Assembly (NCBI GenBank): GCA_007745835.1
Contig: CP036424.1
Coordinates: forward strand, 372,001-436,000
Direction of reading: 5' to 3'
DNA: 64,000 nucleotides
DNA from: Planctomycetes bacterium MalM25
GTDB taxonomy: Bacteria; Planctomycetota; Planctomycetia; Pirellulales; Lacipirellulaceae
Part shown: positions 54,288-62,511 of the stretch, piece by piece
Numbering within the stretch: position 1 is the first letter of the stretch
Layout of the letters: each line of letters opens with the position of its first letter
Program-made: the position numbers and the translations under genes
Notes under the pieces: model-generated
Database searches by the model: none
What the model saw: the letters and a program-made list of their open reading frames with translations, nothing else
Told to the model about the DNA's origin: nothing

Positions 54288-55031
54288 ATGTCCCTTTTAG
54301 AAGCCCGCGGGCTCGTGAAATCGTACGGCCGCCGCCGCGTGGTGGACGGTGTCGAGTTCGAGGTCCACCCGGGTGAGATCGTCGGCCTGCTCGGCCCCAA
54401 CGGCGCCGGCAAGACGACCTCGTTCCGCATGACGTGCGGCCTCGTCGAGCCCGATGGCGGCACGGTCCGCCTCGCCGGCCAGGACGTCACCAAGTGGCCC
54501 CTCTACCGCCGCAGCCGCGAAGGGGGGATGGGCTATCTGGCGCAGGAGTCGAGCGTCTTCCGCAAGCTCTCCGTACAGGACAACCTGCTGGGCGTGATGG
54601 AGATGCTCGGCTTCGACCGCCGCACCCGCCGCAAGCGGTGCGACGAGCTCATGGAGCAGTTCGGCATCACGAAGCTGAAACGGAGCCGGGCGATGAGCCT
54701 CTCCGGCGGCGAACGCCGGCGGCTGGAGATCGCGCGGTGCCTGGTCTCCGACCCGAAGATCATCCTGCTGGACGAGCCGTTCACCGGCATCGACCCGGTC
54801 ACGATCGACAGCATCCAGGAGATCGTCCGCGACCTGCGGACCGCGGGGATCTCGATCCTGATCACCGACCACCAAGTCCGCGAGACCCTGGAAATCACGG
54901 ACCGCAGCTACGTGGTCAAAGCGGGCCGCGTCCTCTGCCACGGGCGGCCCAAGGAGGTCCTCGCGCACCCCGAGGCCCGCAAGCACTACTTCGGCGAGGG
55001 GATGGACGTCTCGCTCGGCGGGGCGGCGTGA
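54288..55031 (+). CDS. lptB: LPS export ABC transporter ATPase
   Basis: Cytoplasmic ATPase of 247 residues driving lipopolysaccharide export (LptB2FG). Walker A GPNGAGKTTSF (about 36-46), Q-loop ESSVFRKLSVQDNLLGVMEM, signature LSGGERRRLEIARCL, Walker B IILLDEPFTGIDPVTIDSIQ, and H-loop LITDHQVRETLEIT. GREGGMGYLAQESSVFRKLS and the DHxVRETL ending are LptB-specific. ATG 54288 puts the start at the family position; the frame upstream belongs to the 3' end of lepB. LptF/LptG are not in the window. It fits with LpxD and LpxI just downstream. Confidence 0.95.
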   Translation: MSLLEARGLVKSYGRRRVVDGVEFEVHPGEIVGLLGPNGAGKTTSFRMTCGLVEPDGGTVRLAGQDVTKWPLYRRSREGGMGYLAQESSVFRKLSVQDNLLGVMEMLGFDRRTRRKRCDELMEQFGITKLKRSRAMSLSGGERRRLEIARCLVSDPKIILLDEPFTGIDPVTIDSIQEIVRDLRTAGISILITDHQVRETLEITDRSYVVKAGRVLCHGRPKEVLAHPEARKHYFGEGMDVSLGGAA

Positions 55032-55050
55032 GGCGTTTGCTTGCTGAGGC

Positions 55051-55491
55051 GTGGGGCGCGGGCGTAGACTGCTAGCGGTTTCCCACAGCCTCCAACGCAC
55101 GAGTCCGGCCGTGCTAGCGACCTTCGACGCCATCGACGCGGTTGGGGTGACCTGGTTCGTGGCGGTCTTCTTCGGCCTCCCCTTGCTGGGATGGCTCGCG
55201 ATGGTTGTCGATTACCGCGCGTACCTGCGTGGCTTGCGACGGGCCTTGGTGCTTGTCCGCACTTACCGGATCGAGACGCCGCTCTGGGCGTTGCTCGATC
55301 GCCCCCAGTGCTTGCAGGACCTCGAACTCAACCGGGGCTGTACGCGCGAGGAGGTGATGGGGGCGTACCGGCGACTCGTTAAAACGGCGCACCCCGACCT
55401 GGGGGGCGATCGCCGACGGTTCGATCGTCTGCAGAGGTCGCTTCAAGAAGCGATCCGGTTGGTCGAAGCGGACGAGGCGTCGCGCTGCTAG
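55051..55491 (+). CDS. Membrane-anchored J-domain protein
   Basis: Protein of 146 residues. One membrane helix (VGVTWFVAVFFGLPLLGWLAMVV, about 30-52) precedes a C-terminal J domain (about 90-146): LELNRGCTREEVMGAYRRLV, then the HPD motif in KTAHPDLGGDRRRFDRLQ. The HPD is intact, so it can stimulate a DnaK-type Hsp70. A type III J protein tethered to the membrane. The start codon is a GTG at 55051; GTG 55111 would remove about 20 residues ahead of the helix. It lies 19 bases after lptB and so probably belongs to the same transcript. Confidence 0.8.
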   Translation: MGRGRRLLAVSHSLQRTSPAVLATFDAIDAVGVTWFVAVFFGLPLLGWLAMVVDYRAYLRGLRRALVLVRTYRIETPLWALLDRPQCLQDLELNRGCTREEVMGAYRRLVKTAHPDLGGDRRRFDRLQRSLQEAIRLVEADEASRC

Positions 55492-55650
55492 CACCGCGAC
55501 GCTTATCAATCGGTAGGGTTCGATCTTGCCGCACCCTCACCTCGCCGGCTACAAATCGCAGAACCCCCTCGCCGCGCAGGCGTGGCGCCGGCCGCACATG
55601 ACCCAGGGAAGGGTCTCCAACGGAGCCGGCGAAGGCCTGGAAGGAACCGC

Positions 55651-56727
55651 ATGGCTGCTCCGACGACACTCAAAGACCTGGCCGCCCTCGTGGGCGGAGA
55701 GGTGATCGGCGATCCGGCAACCCGGATCGACAACGCTTGGCCTCCGCAAGACTGCGACGCCCGTTCGATCACGCTCATCGATTCGGCCGAGAGCCTGCCC
55801 AAGCTCGCCGATTGCTTGGCGGCGGCGGCGGTGACACCGGCCGACGTTGAAGAAGACAAACTCGACCGGCCCGCGATCCGCGTGGCGGATGTGCACGCCG
55901 CCTTCACGGCGATCGTTATGCACTACCGACCCCGCCGCGAACGCGCCACCACCGGCGTCCACCCGACGGCGATCATCGCCAAGTCGGCCCGCCTCGGGGA
56001 AGCGGTCTCCATCGGGCCGGGCGCTGTCGTTGGTGAAGACGCCGTCTTGGGAGATGGCGTGGTGATCGGCGCCAACTCGGTTGTGAGTGACGACTGTCGA
56101 ATCGGTCGGGCGAGCCACCTCGGGAGTCGGGTGACGCTCAACGAAGCGACCACCCTCGGCGAGCGCTGCCGACTGCACAGCGGCGTGGTGCTGGGCGCCG
56201 ACGGCTTCGGCTACCGCCAGGTCGATGGCCGCCACGTGCCCGTGCCGCAGCTTGGCACGGTCGAGATTGGTGACGACGTCGAGATCGGTGCGAACACGAC
56301 AATCGACCGCGGCGTCTATGGACCGACGAAGATCGGCGACGGCACGAAGATCGATAACCTCGTGCAGATCGGGCACAACTGCCGCATCGGTCGCCACAAC
56401 CTGCTCTGCTCGCAGGTCGGGATCGCCGGCAGCACCACGACGGGTGACTACGTGGTGATGGCCGGTCAGGTCGGCGTCCGCGATCACATCAGCATCGGAA
56501 AGGGCGCCATCATCTCCGCGCAGGCCGGCGTGACCAACCACGTGCGCCCGGGCGAGGTGATGCTCGGCGCCCCGGCGACACCGCTCCGCGAACAGAAGCT
56601 CAAGCTCGCCGCGATCGCCAAGCTGCCGCAGCTCCGCAAGGAGTTCCGCGAGCTGCGCAAGGAGATCGCCGAGCTGCAACGCCGCCTCGACGAGGGCGGC
56701 TCGCACCGCCTGCCGCACGCCGCCTGA
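55651..56727 (+). CDS. lpxD: UDP-3-O-acyl-glucosamine N-acyltransferase (LpxD)
   Basis: Trimeric left-handed beta-helix acyltransferase of 358 residues, third step of lipid A synthesis: it adds the second 3-OH-acyl chain to UDP-3-O-acyl-GlcN. Residues 1-100 are the uridine-binding domain ([20 protein letters not shown]). Residues 110-320 show hexapeptide repeats ([40 protein letters not shown]) with the [20 protein letters not shown] block that holds the catalytic His. The C-terminal helix ([20 protein letters not shown]) is a coiled coil. ATG 55651 gives the family start. Followed directly by lpxI, five bases on. Confidence 0.95.
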   Translation: MAAPTTLKDLAALVGGEVIGDPATRIDNAWPPQDCDARSITLIDSAESLPKLADCLAAAAVTPADVEEDKLDRPAIRVADVHAAFTAIVMHYRPRRERATTGVHPTAIIAKSARLGEAVSIGPGAVVGEDAVLGDGVVIGANSVVSDDCRIGRASHLGSRVTLNEATTLGERCRLHSGVVLGADGFGYRQVDGRHVPVPQLGTVEIGDDVEIGANTTIDRGVYGPTKIGDGTKIDNLVQIGHNCRIGRHNLLCSQVGIAGSTTTGDYVVMAGQVGVRDHISIGKGAIISAQAGVTNHVRPGEVMLGAPATPLREQKLKLAAIAKLPQLRKEFRELRKEIAELQRRLDEGGSHRLPHAA

Positions 56728-56731
56728 GCCG

Positions 56732-57619
56732 ATGACCCACGAAGCCAAGTCACAGCTCCCCCCGGTTGGCGTGCTCGCGGCGTGGGGGCGTTTGCCCGTC
56801 GTCGTCGCCGAGGCGATGCGCAACAGCGGCCGCCGCGTCGTCTGCTTGGGCGTGCGCGACCACGCCGATAAAGCCGACTACCGCGACCTGGTCGACGCCT
56901 TCCACTGGATTGGACCGAGCCAACTCGGCACCGCGATCCGGTTGTTCCGCCGCTACGGCGTCGAGCGGGCGACGATGGCCGGCAAGTTCCACAAGGTCCG
57001 GCTGTACGAACCGGGCGCCTGGTTCCGCTTCGCGCCCGACTGGACCGGGTTCAAGGCGTTCTACCACCACTTCATCGGGCACTCGGGCGATCGCAAGGAC
57101 GACACGTTGCTCGGCACGATTGTCGATGTTTTCGCCAACGGAGGGATCACCATGGAACCGGCCACCGATTTCGCCCCGGGGTTGTTGGTCCCCGAGGGCC
57201 TGGTCGCGGGCAAACCCCTGTCCGCGGCGCAAGAGGCGGACGTCGCCTTTGGCTGGGAGCTGGCCCGAGAGATGGGCCGGCTCGATGTCGGTCAGAGCGT
57301 CTGTGTGCACGGCCGGGCGGCCCTGGCGATCGAGGCGATCGAGGGGACCGACCTCTGCATTAAGCGTGCGGGAGAACTTTGCCGGCAAGGTGGCTTCACC
57401 GTGGTGAAGGTCGCCAAGCCAGAGCAGGACATGCGGTTCGATGTGCCCACGGTCGGCGTGAAGACGCTCGAATCGATGCGTGCCGCCGGCGGGCGAGTGC
57501 TGGCGATCGAGGCCGATCGGACCATCCTTCTCGACGCAGAAGCCTTCCGCCGGTTTGCGCATAAGCACGGTCTCTCAGTGATCGCCCGTCGTGAATCACC
57601 GGCCCAGGCGGCGGCTTAG
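56732..57619 (+). CDS. lpxI: UDP-2,3-diacylglucosamine pyrophosphatase (LpxI)
   Basis: Lipid A pathway enzyme of 295 residues that hydrolyses UDP-2,3-diacyl-GlcN to lipid X plus UMP. It is the LpxI (DUF1009) type used by alphaproteobacteria and others instead of LpxH. The family pattern is plain: VGVLAAWGRLPVVVAEAMRN, GKFHKVRLYEPGAWFRFAPD, RKDDTLLGTIVDVFANGGIT and VKVAKPEQDMRFDVPTVGVKTLESM with a final LAIEADRTILLD. It starts four bases after lpxD's stop, clearly an operon. The full catalytic core is present. Confidence 0.94.
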   Translation: MTHEAKSQLPPVGVLAAWGRLPVVVAEAMRNSGRRVVCLGVRDHADKADYRDLVDAFHWIGPSQLGTAIRLFRRYGVERATMAGKFHKVRLYEPGAWFRFAPDWTGFKAFYHHFIGHSGDRKDDTLLGTIVDVFANGGITMEPATDFAPGLLVPEGLVAGKPLSAAQEADVAFGWELAREMGRLDVGQSVCVHGRAALAIEAIEGTDLCIKRAGELCRQGGFTVVKVAKPEQDMRFDVPTVGVKTLESMRAAGGRVLAIEADRTILLDAEAFRRFAHKHGLSVIARRESPAQAAA

Positions 57620-58139
57620 TTGCTGATTGACGACAATTGTTGATTGACCCGCTCGGCGGCAAGCGTCTCAGGGGTTTCGTCATTCGAATCGTCGCAAGTT
57701 GTTTTTACGTAAAGGTTTGCGGCGAAATGCGGTGGCCCGCTATGCTAGCATAATCGGAACGGTTTCGTCCGCCGGATCTCTTTTCCTAGTCCGTTTTGTT
57801 GAGGTAACTCGCCATCCTGCCTACCATGGAGGCTGGAACGGAGAGCTTTTGTTCGTGGGCGGTCCACGACGAGCCGACTGGGCTCAGGCGTATAGGCTGC
57901 GGCTGGGCGTAACGAAACGCAGATTGGGGTGCTCGTGACCTTTTAGACCGTCTGTTATCCACGCGGACGTGTGTAGCAGACGCCTTGGAGTGAATCGGTT
58001 TCATCAGAACGGTGACGCGCTTCGCTCTCACGACGACACTCCCCGAGGCGGAATTATCCGCCTGGATCGGCGGCCACGACATTCACTAGGTAAGAAGGCC
58101 TAGTGCTTGGAGCGGTTGCGACGGGGCAGAGAAAACGGC
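57620..58139. other. 520-base gap with palindromes
   Basis: No convincing gene (short frames lack coding bias). Two structures: TATGCTAGCATA, a perfect 12-base palindrome at 57741-57752, and CACTAGG/CCTAGTG at 58084-58090/58099-58105 just before the sigma-54 activator start. They may be operator sites or leader structures for that gene. No -24/-12 match was seen here. Confidence 0.5.
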
Positions 58140-59120
58140 ATGTCGACCACAGCGTCGATCTCTTCGAAGCGCACAATCGACGACCTGACGTCGCGTCCGG
58201 CCACGGATAGCGATGCGTGGGTCCTCGGAGCGAGCCCCCGTGCCCGGCAGATCGCCCGGCACGCCGAGAAGGCCGCCGAGGTTCAGTGCACCGTCTTGGT
58301 GACCGGCGAGACCGGCACGGGCAAAGAAGTCTGGGCTCGGGTCCTGCACGAGCTCAGCCCCCGCGCCAACCAAGCGTTTGTGCCGGTCAACTGCGCAGCC
58401 CTCACCGCCACCCTGGCCGAGAGTCAGCTTTTCGGCCACGAGAAAGGGGCCTTCACCGGCGCCGCCGGCCGGAGTTTGGGTGTCTTCCGCGCTGCCGAGG
58501 GGGGCGTTGTCTTCCTCGACGAGGTCGGCGAGATGCCCCTCGAACTGCAGCCCAAGCTCCTCAGGGTGCTCCAGGAGGGGGAAGTCACGCCCGTGGGCTC
58601 CTCGAAGCCCGAGCGGATCAACGTCCAGGTGGTCGCCGCCACGAACCGTGACCTGGCGACCGAGGTCGCCGAGGGGCGTTTCCGCGAGGACCTGTACTAC
58701 CGGCTCAACATGGTTGAGCTGAAGGTCCCCACTCTGAGGGAACGGGCCGAAGACCTCCCCATTCTGGTGGAGTTCTTCTCAGAGCGGTTCGCGAACAAGT
58801 ACGGTCGCAATCTCTGGCGGCCCACTCCCGAGCGGCTTCAGGAGTTCTGCGAGTACCGCTGGCCCGGTAATCTGCGGCAGCTATCGCACGTGATCGAGCA
58901 GGGCTACGTCCTCGATTGTGAGCCCTGTTTGCCTGTCGATCGCCCTGCGGAGACAGTCGATAGCCGCCTCCCCTCAATGAACCTCGACGAACTCCGCACG
59001 ATCGCCGTCCGACAGGCGTTGCGGACCACGGGGGGGCACAAAGGCCGAGCCGCCAAGCTGCTGGGCGTTCATGCCAACACGCTCACGCGTCTCTTGGCGC
59101 AGATCGAGACCGAAGACTGA
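58140..59120 (+). CDS. Sigma-54-dependent transcriptional activator
   Basis: Activator of 326 residues, short because it lacks an N-terminal sensor domain: the AAA+ module starts almost at once ([20 protein letters not shown]). Walker [12 protein letters not shown] (about 63-73), the sigma-54 loop GAFTGA (in [16 protein letters not shown]), Walker [12 protein letters not shown] and the [11 protein letters not shown]-finger block are intact. The Fis HTH ([20 protein letters not shown]) is at the end. Without a sensor domain it would be constitutive, or be regulated by amount or by a separate protein. ATG 58140 is chosen; a frame-upstream Leu at 58107 has no family residues. A terminator follows at 59149. 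Confidence 0.93.
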   Translation: MSTTASISSKRTIDDLTSRPATDSDAWVLGASPRARQIARHAEKAAEVQCTVLVTGETGTGKEVWARVLHELSPRANQAFVPVNCAALTATLAESQLFGHEKGAFTGAAGRSLGVFRAAEGGVVFLDEVGEMPLELQPKLLRVLQEGEVTPVGSSKPERINVQVVAATNRDLATEVAEGRFREDLYYRLNMVELKVPTLRERAEDLPILVEFFSERFANKYGRNLWRPTPERLQEFCEYRWPGNLRQLSHVIEQGYVLDCEPCLPVDRPAETVDSRLPSMNLDELRTIAVRQALRTTGGHKGRAAKLLGVHANTLTRLLAQIETED

Positions 59121-59148
59121 GCCTCTCCAAGACGCGATACATCCTCAA

Positions 59149-59181
59149 GCCACGCCCCGCTCGCCGGGGCGTGGCTTTTTT
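59149..59181 (+). terminator. Rho-independent terminator
   Basis: GCCACGCCCCG (59149-59159) and CGGGGCGTGGC (59165-59175) form an 11-base stem with a five-base loop, followed by TTTTTT (59176-59181). It ends the sigma-54 activator transcript 28 bases after the stop codon. Confidence 0.92.
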
Positions 59182-59419
59182 CGTTTGGGGGGCGAGCCAG
59201 GCCTCTGCTTCGCTTCACCATTCTGGTGGCGGTTCTTCGGTCTGGTGAAACGAGAGGTTGAGCCCAGTTTCTTCGGTTGTTTTCTACCAATAGCCATAGC
59301 GTTCTCACTGGGTTGGTGAAGCGGCATGTTGCCCCCGCGTTGGGTCTTGCGGCAGTCGCCTTACGCTAAGCCTTATCGCCTTAGGTAGTTACGGCGTTAT
59401 GGCTGTGTTGCGGACGTTT
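59182..59419. other. Gap after the terminator
   Basis: No gene seen. A nine-base inverted repeat, GCTTCACCA (59212-59220) with TGGTGAAGC (59315-59323), could pair over a 94-base span. The stretch is AT-richer than its neighbours and ends in the promoter at 59420. Confidence 0.4.
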
Positions 59420-59434
59420 TGGCACGCGGCTCGC
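59420..59434 (+). promoter_or_regulatory. Near-consensus sigma-54 (-24/-12) promoter
   Basis: TGGCAC (59420-59425), five bases, TCGC (59431-59434): one mismatch (TCGC for TTGC) to TGGCAC-N5-TTGC, with invariant GG and GC correctly spaced. A start near 59446 gives a leader of about 82 bases before the small basic protein at 59528. It lies 300 bases downstream of a sigma-54 activator gene. Confidence 0.55.
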
Positions 59435-59527
59435 TTTAGATGGATGGCGTGCGACGGACTCCGTCGCCTCTCGCCGGGAGCCCGCTGGGCCTCGGCACAG
59501 GAACCATCTCTTTTAAGGAGCAGGTCA

Positions 59528-59707
59528 ATGAGCACCGACCACAGCTACGAGCACGACGACCAGAACTACAGCAGCCAGTCGTTCCGCAGCAAGCGGGAAG
59601 GCAAGACCTCCGGGGCGAACAGCCCGATCCAAGGTCGCCGACGTGGCAAGAGCCCGCAGTCGGTCAACGGCATCCACAAGCGGCGTCGCCGCAAGATGTC
59701 CTGGTGA
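59528..59707 (+). CDS. Small basic protein, Arg/Lys-rich C terminus
   Basis: Protein of 59 residues. The first 15 residues are acidic and polar (MSTDHSYEHDDQNYSSQ); the rest is very basic, ending in GRRRGKSPQSVNGIHKRRRR then KMSW. A good Shine-Dalgarno AAGGAG (59515-59520) precedes the ATG by seven bases. The 'GIHKRRRRK' end recalls the second small protein at 60604, which ends 'GIHRRGQKQRPS'. Small basic proteins with such ends are common conserved hypotheticals in Pirellulales (general recollection, not checked). The -24/-12 match upstream suggests sigma-54 control. A nucleic-acid-binding role is inference from charge. Confidence 0.75.
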   Translation: MSTDHSYEHDDQNYSSQSFRSKREGKTSGANSPIQGRRRGKSPQSVNGIHKRRRRKMSW

Positions 59708-60028
59708 GTCCGTCGGCTTGACTGGAGCCGAACCTCACCTCGCTGAGAGTTACGTCGAGCACGAGCCCAGGCGCCGCGCCCGCCACATGGCGGCCGCTGA
59801 GCGCGTGTGTCGTTGCGACTCGATCCACCCCTTCCAGCCGGGGCGACCGGCGGGCCGTGTGTCCGCTGTCGCCCGGGCCGGTGTGGGGGGGCGATCGCGA
59901 GGAAACCGTGCGACTGGCGTGAAGGCGTATCGGAGCGCTCGCTCCGAATGAGAAACGAACGACACCGAATTGATTGTACGAGTTACTGCGGCGTGTTTGG
60001 GGAGGTGCGCCGCGTCCCGGAGTTATTT
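59708..60028. other. 321-base gap
   Basis: No gene, clear terminator or promoter recognised. Frames that cross it lack the coding bias seen around it. A short AT-rich patch (59950-60000) lies before the next start. Confidence 0.4.
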
Positions 60029-60556
60029 ATGGCTGTTACCGCATCGGCCGGCGCTGCCCCGACGTCGCCTGCCGCTACGACACACACGGAATTGAACAAT
60101 CCGCTGCCCGCCCCGTCGCGCCCCGCGCCGCGGTCGGTGCGTGCGGCCGTCGCCTCTTGGGCTTGCCTGCTCCTCTCGGAGGAGGAGAGCCGACGCGACG
60201 CCCTGTGCCACGCCGCCGAATCGGCGGGGTGGGACCCGATCCCTTGCGGATCGGTCGGCCAAGCCGTCCGCGAGATGGATCGCTGGCAGACCCAGTTGAC
60301 GATCATCGACCTTGGTTCGATGTCGTCGCTGCACAAGTCGGCTTACATGCAGTTCGCGTCGCGCACGACCGGGCCCGATCGGCTGCTCTTAATCTGCGAC
60401 GAACCGACCGACGCCGAGGGGGAGCTGCTCGCCCGCCAAGCGGGGGCGTGGATCTACGCACCCTCGCCCGAGTTCGGCGCCGCGATGACCGAGTTGCTCA
60501 ACGAGGCGCGAGGCGTTGCGCAGAAACTCGCCGAGCAAGAGCTGGCGACACGCTGA
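60029..60556 (+). CDS. Degenerate response-regulator receiver protein
   Basis: Protein of 175 residues from ATG 60029. After an Ala/Pro-rich start (1-45), residues about 50-165 have the receiver fold: ACLLLSEEESRRDALCHAAE (strand 1 with acidic residues), LTIIDLGSM (strand 3, with the phosphoacceptor Asp), LLLICDEPTDAEGELLARQA, then GAWIYAPSPEFGAAM where the conserved Lys of strand 5 is replaced by Ala. So it is likely non-canonical or non-phosphorylated. No output domain. It sits between two small basic protein genes on the same strand. Confidence 0.75.
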   Translation: MAVTASAGAAPTSPAATTHTELNNPLPAPSRPAPRSVRAAVASWACLLLSEEESRRDALCHAAESAGWDPIPCGSVGQAVREMDRWQTQLTIIDLGSMSSLHKSAYMQFASRTTGPDRLLLICDEPTDAEGELLARQAGAWIYAPSPEFGAAMTELLNEARGVAQKLAEQELATR

Positions 60557-60603
60557 CGTATCTGGCCGCTAGGCCATGGCCCCCCAAGAACGGTGAGCCC
60601 CCG

Positions 60604-60789
60604 ATGATCAACGACGAAGAAACCGACGACCTGGGCGTCGATGAATCGAAGCGTACGCGCCCCTTCCGCAAGTCGAGCGGACCCGGCCGCGAACGCAAGC
60701 AGAAGGCACGTCGCGCTTCCCGTCGCAAATCCGGTGGCGCCTCGCCGGGCGGCATCCATCGCCGCGGGCAGAAGCAACGCCCGAGCTGA
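60604..60789 (+). CDS. Second small basic protein
   Basis: Protein of 61 residues. Acidic N terminus (MINDEETDDLGVDESKR), then a very basic part (GPGRERKQKARRASRRKSGG), ending in SPGGIHRRGQKQRPS. Composition and the 'S-x-x-G-I-H-[KR]-R' ending match the 59-residue protein at 59528, so they may be diverged members of one family. Stop TGA at 60787-60789. It lies 47 bases after the receiver-like gene and converges with the peptidase gene ten bases later. No strong ribosome site visible. Confidence 0.7.
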   Translation: MINDEETDDLGVDESKRTRPFRKSSGPGRERKQKARRASRRKSGGASPGGIHRRGQKQRPS

Positions 60790-60798
60790 GTAGCGGAT

Positions 60799-62220
60799 TC
60801 ACTTCACGACGACCGGACGCTCGGCCACCGCGAGCGGCTTCTCGATCCGCACCGTCGCGGCCCCCACGGCGAGCCCTTTGTCGGATCGTAATCCGACCCG
60901 CACGGTCGCCCCCCCCGGCCGCCATTCGACGGGCGCCTTCACGGTGACCCGGTACTCTCCCGGGGCGTCGATCATCCAGATCGACGACGCGGACCTCCTC
61001 TCGCCGCCATCGAGGATGAACCGATCGCGGTTCAGCTCCACGCGCAGCTCCCCGGGCGAATCGGCCCAGCCTTCGACAATCAGCTCGCTACCGGGTGACG
61101 TCGTGTCACTCAGGGTAAACGAGTGGGGCGTTGTCCGCCGAACATCGAGCAGCGGATCGCCGAGCAGCACGTACATCGCCGCGTGCTCTTGCCGTTCCAC
61201 TGCGAGCATGCCGGGGTCGGCGCCGAGCAGCCGCGCGATCGGGTCGAGTGAGGCGAGCAGCGGCGAGTCGCTCTCGGCCAAGGAACGCCGGCGCGCCACC
61301 GACAGGACTTCACCGACCGGCAAGGCGCTCGGAGCCCCCAGGCCTCGCAGCAGCTCGCCCGCCAAGCGGGCGTTGCCGTACGGCATCGACACACGCGTCG
61401 AGGCGATCACCGCGAGCGGACCCTCGGGCGAGTCGAGCATCTGTTCGGCGACGCATCGACCCGGCGCAGCGAAGTCGCCGGCATAGCACGCGACCAGCAC
61501 CGCCACGTCGGCGCCCCGTGAGATTTCGGTCACCCTGGCCGAAGGCACGCTGGGCAAACGGTTGCGCAGCCCGTGCCCAAGCCAAACCCAGACACCGCCG
61601 GGTGTGGTGTACGGCTCATCGCTCCCTAAGGCTTCGCCGCGCCGCAGCGAGACCTCCGCGTCGAGCGGCGCGAGTCCCTCCAGGAGTCGCCTCGCCGAGC
61701 CCTCGATGGCGGCGTCGATCATCGGCGAGAACCCACCGATCCCCGCCGCAATCTGCACGCGTGTGTCACTCCAGTTAATGGGGCGTTCCTCACGGCGGAT
61801 CACGCGCGCAAGGTAACGCGACAGCGAACCGGGATCATTGAATGGCAGTCGCGCTACGCAATCGGCGCCGTACTGGGAACGCACGGTTTGATCCGTAGCG
61901 ATCGTCGACTCGGGGCCGTAGCGTCGGATAATCCGTGCCGGCATCTTGCCGGTCGCTTCGCCTGCTAGCGCCCCGTCACCGACCAGTAAAAGCACCAGGC
62001 GTTCGCCTTTTCGCCGTGGGACGCGGTCGGGCGGGGACCCGGGGTCCACAAAGGTGACACGGCGTCCCGCCTGCTCGCGGAGCCGTCGCCAATCCGACAT
62101 CGCCGGGCGTAGCTCGGGGGGGCAGACGACCAAGACCGTCTCGGTCCAACCCGATTCGGCATAAATCAGAAGGCCCGCCAAGGCGGCAAGCAGGCGAAGT
62201 GAGGGGGGCGTACGCGGCAT
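60799..62220 (-). CDS. Clan-CD (C25/gingipain-like) cysteine peptidase
   Basis: Exported protein of 473 residues. The signal peptide is PSLRLLAALAGLLIYAESGW, from ATG 62220; the longer frame from 62274 is rejected. Residues about 25-310 resemble the C25 peptidase domain: the catalytic His is in VWLGHG and the Cys in VLVACYAGDF, fitting the clan CD His-Gly and Cys-x-x-Gly pair. Flanking IAAGIGGFSPMIDAAIEG and LLVGDGALAG also match. The end holds a beta-sandwich (SFTLSDTTSPGSELIVEGWA, then DAPGEYRVTVKAPVEW), the kind seen in gingipains. The substrate is unknown. Confidence 0.75.
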   Translation of the reverse strand: MPRTPPSLRLLAALAGLLIYAESGWTETVLVVCPPELRPAMSDWRRLREQAGRRVTFVDPGSPPDRVPRRKGERLVLLLVGDGALAGEATGKMPARIIRRYGPESTIATDQTVRSQYGADCVARLPFNDPGSLSRYLARVIRREERPINWSDTRVQIAAGIGGFSPMIDAAIEGSARRLLEGLAPLDAEVSLRRGEALGSDEPYTTPGGVWVWLGHGLRNRLPSVPSARVTEISRGADVAVLVACYAGDFAAPGRCVAEQMLDSPEGPLAVIASTRVSMPYGNARLAGELLRGLGAPSALPVGEVLSVARRRSLAESDSPLLASLDPIARLLGADPGMLAVERQEHAAMYVLLGDPLLDVRRTTPHSFTLSDTTSPGSELIVEGWADSPGELRVELNRDRFILDGGERRSASSIWMIDAPGEYRVTVKAPVEWRPGGATVRVGLRSDKGLAVGAATVRIEKPLAVAERPVVVK

Positions 62221-62320
62221 CCGCGGATCGTAGGGAGAGCCGCCCGGCCTGTCGCGGTCGATCGGCGCCAGCATTCGCTTGCCATGCCCCCACTCCAGGG
62301 GCTAACCTGGAGGCCCGCAA

Positions 62321-62392
62321 GCGGGCGTAGCTCAGTGGTAGAGCGCTAGCTTCCCAAGCTGGATGTCGTCGGTTCGATCCCGATCGCCCGCT
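62321..62392 (+). tRNA. tRNA-Gly(CCC)
   Basis: Full cloverleaf of 72 bases. Acceptor stem GCGGGCG (62321-62327) pairs with CGCCCGC (62385-62391). The D arm is GCTC-AGTGGTA-GAGC. The anticodon stem CTAGC/GCTGG holds the loop TTCCCAA, so the anticodon is CCC. The T arm has GGTTCGATCC. CCA is not encoded. An integrase gene begins 120 bases downstream, so the 3' half probably serves as the attachment site. Confidence 0.95.
62375..62392 (+). other. Possible attachment site in the tRNA 3' end
   Basis: Integrases next to a tRNA commonly use its 3' end as the core site. If so, the direct repeat of this end lies outside the window. Placed by analogy; no second copy is visible here. Confidence 0.25.
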
Positions 62393-62511
62393 CTTGATGT
62401 AAACCGAATCGGCGTAGGAACTTAGGCCTAACCTCCCCGTGGTGGGGAGCGCTGCCGGCAAGCCAAAGCGCAGTTACACCGTAACTGCGCGGCCTCAGCC
62501 CGCAGCCACCT

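Noticed and set aside
55549-56823. 424-codon frame antisense to lpxD
   Set aside because: lpxD on the plus strand has complete hexapeptide repeats; the antisense frame is a GC-bias shadow.
57699-58082. Short frames of 79 and 98 codons in the 520-base gap
   Set aside because: Both strands open over the same bases, no ribosome site, no recognisable domain, unusual composition.
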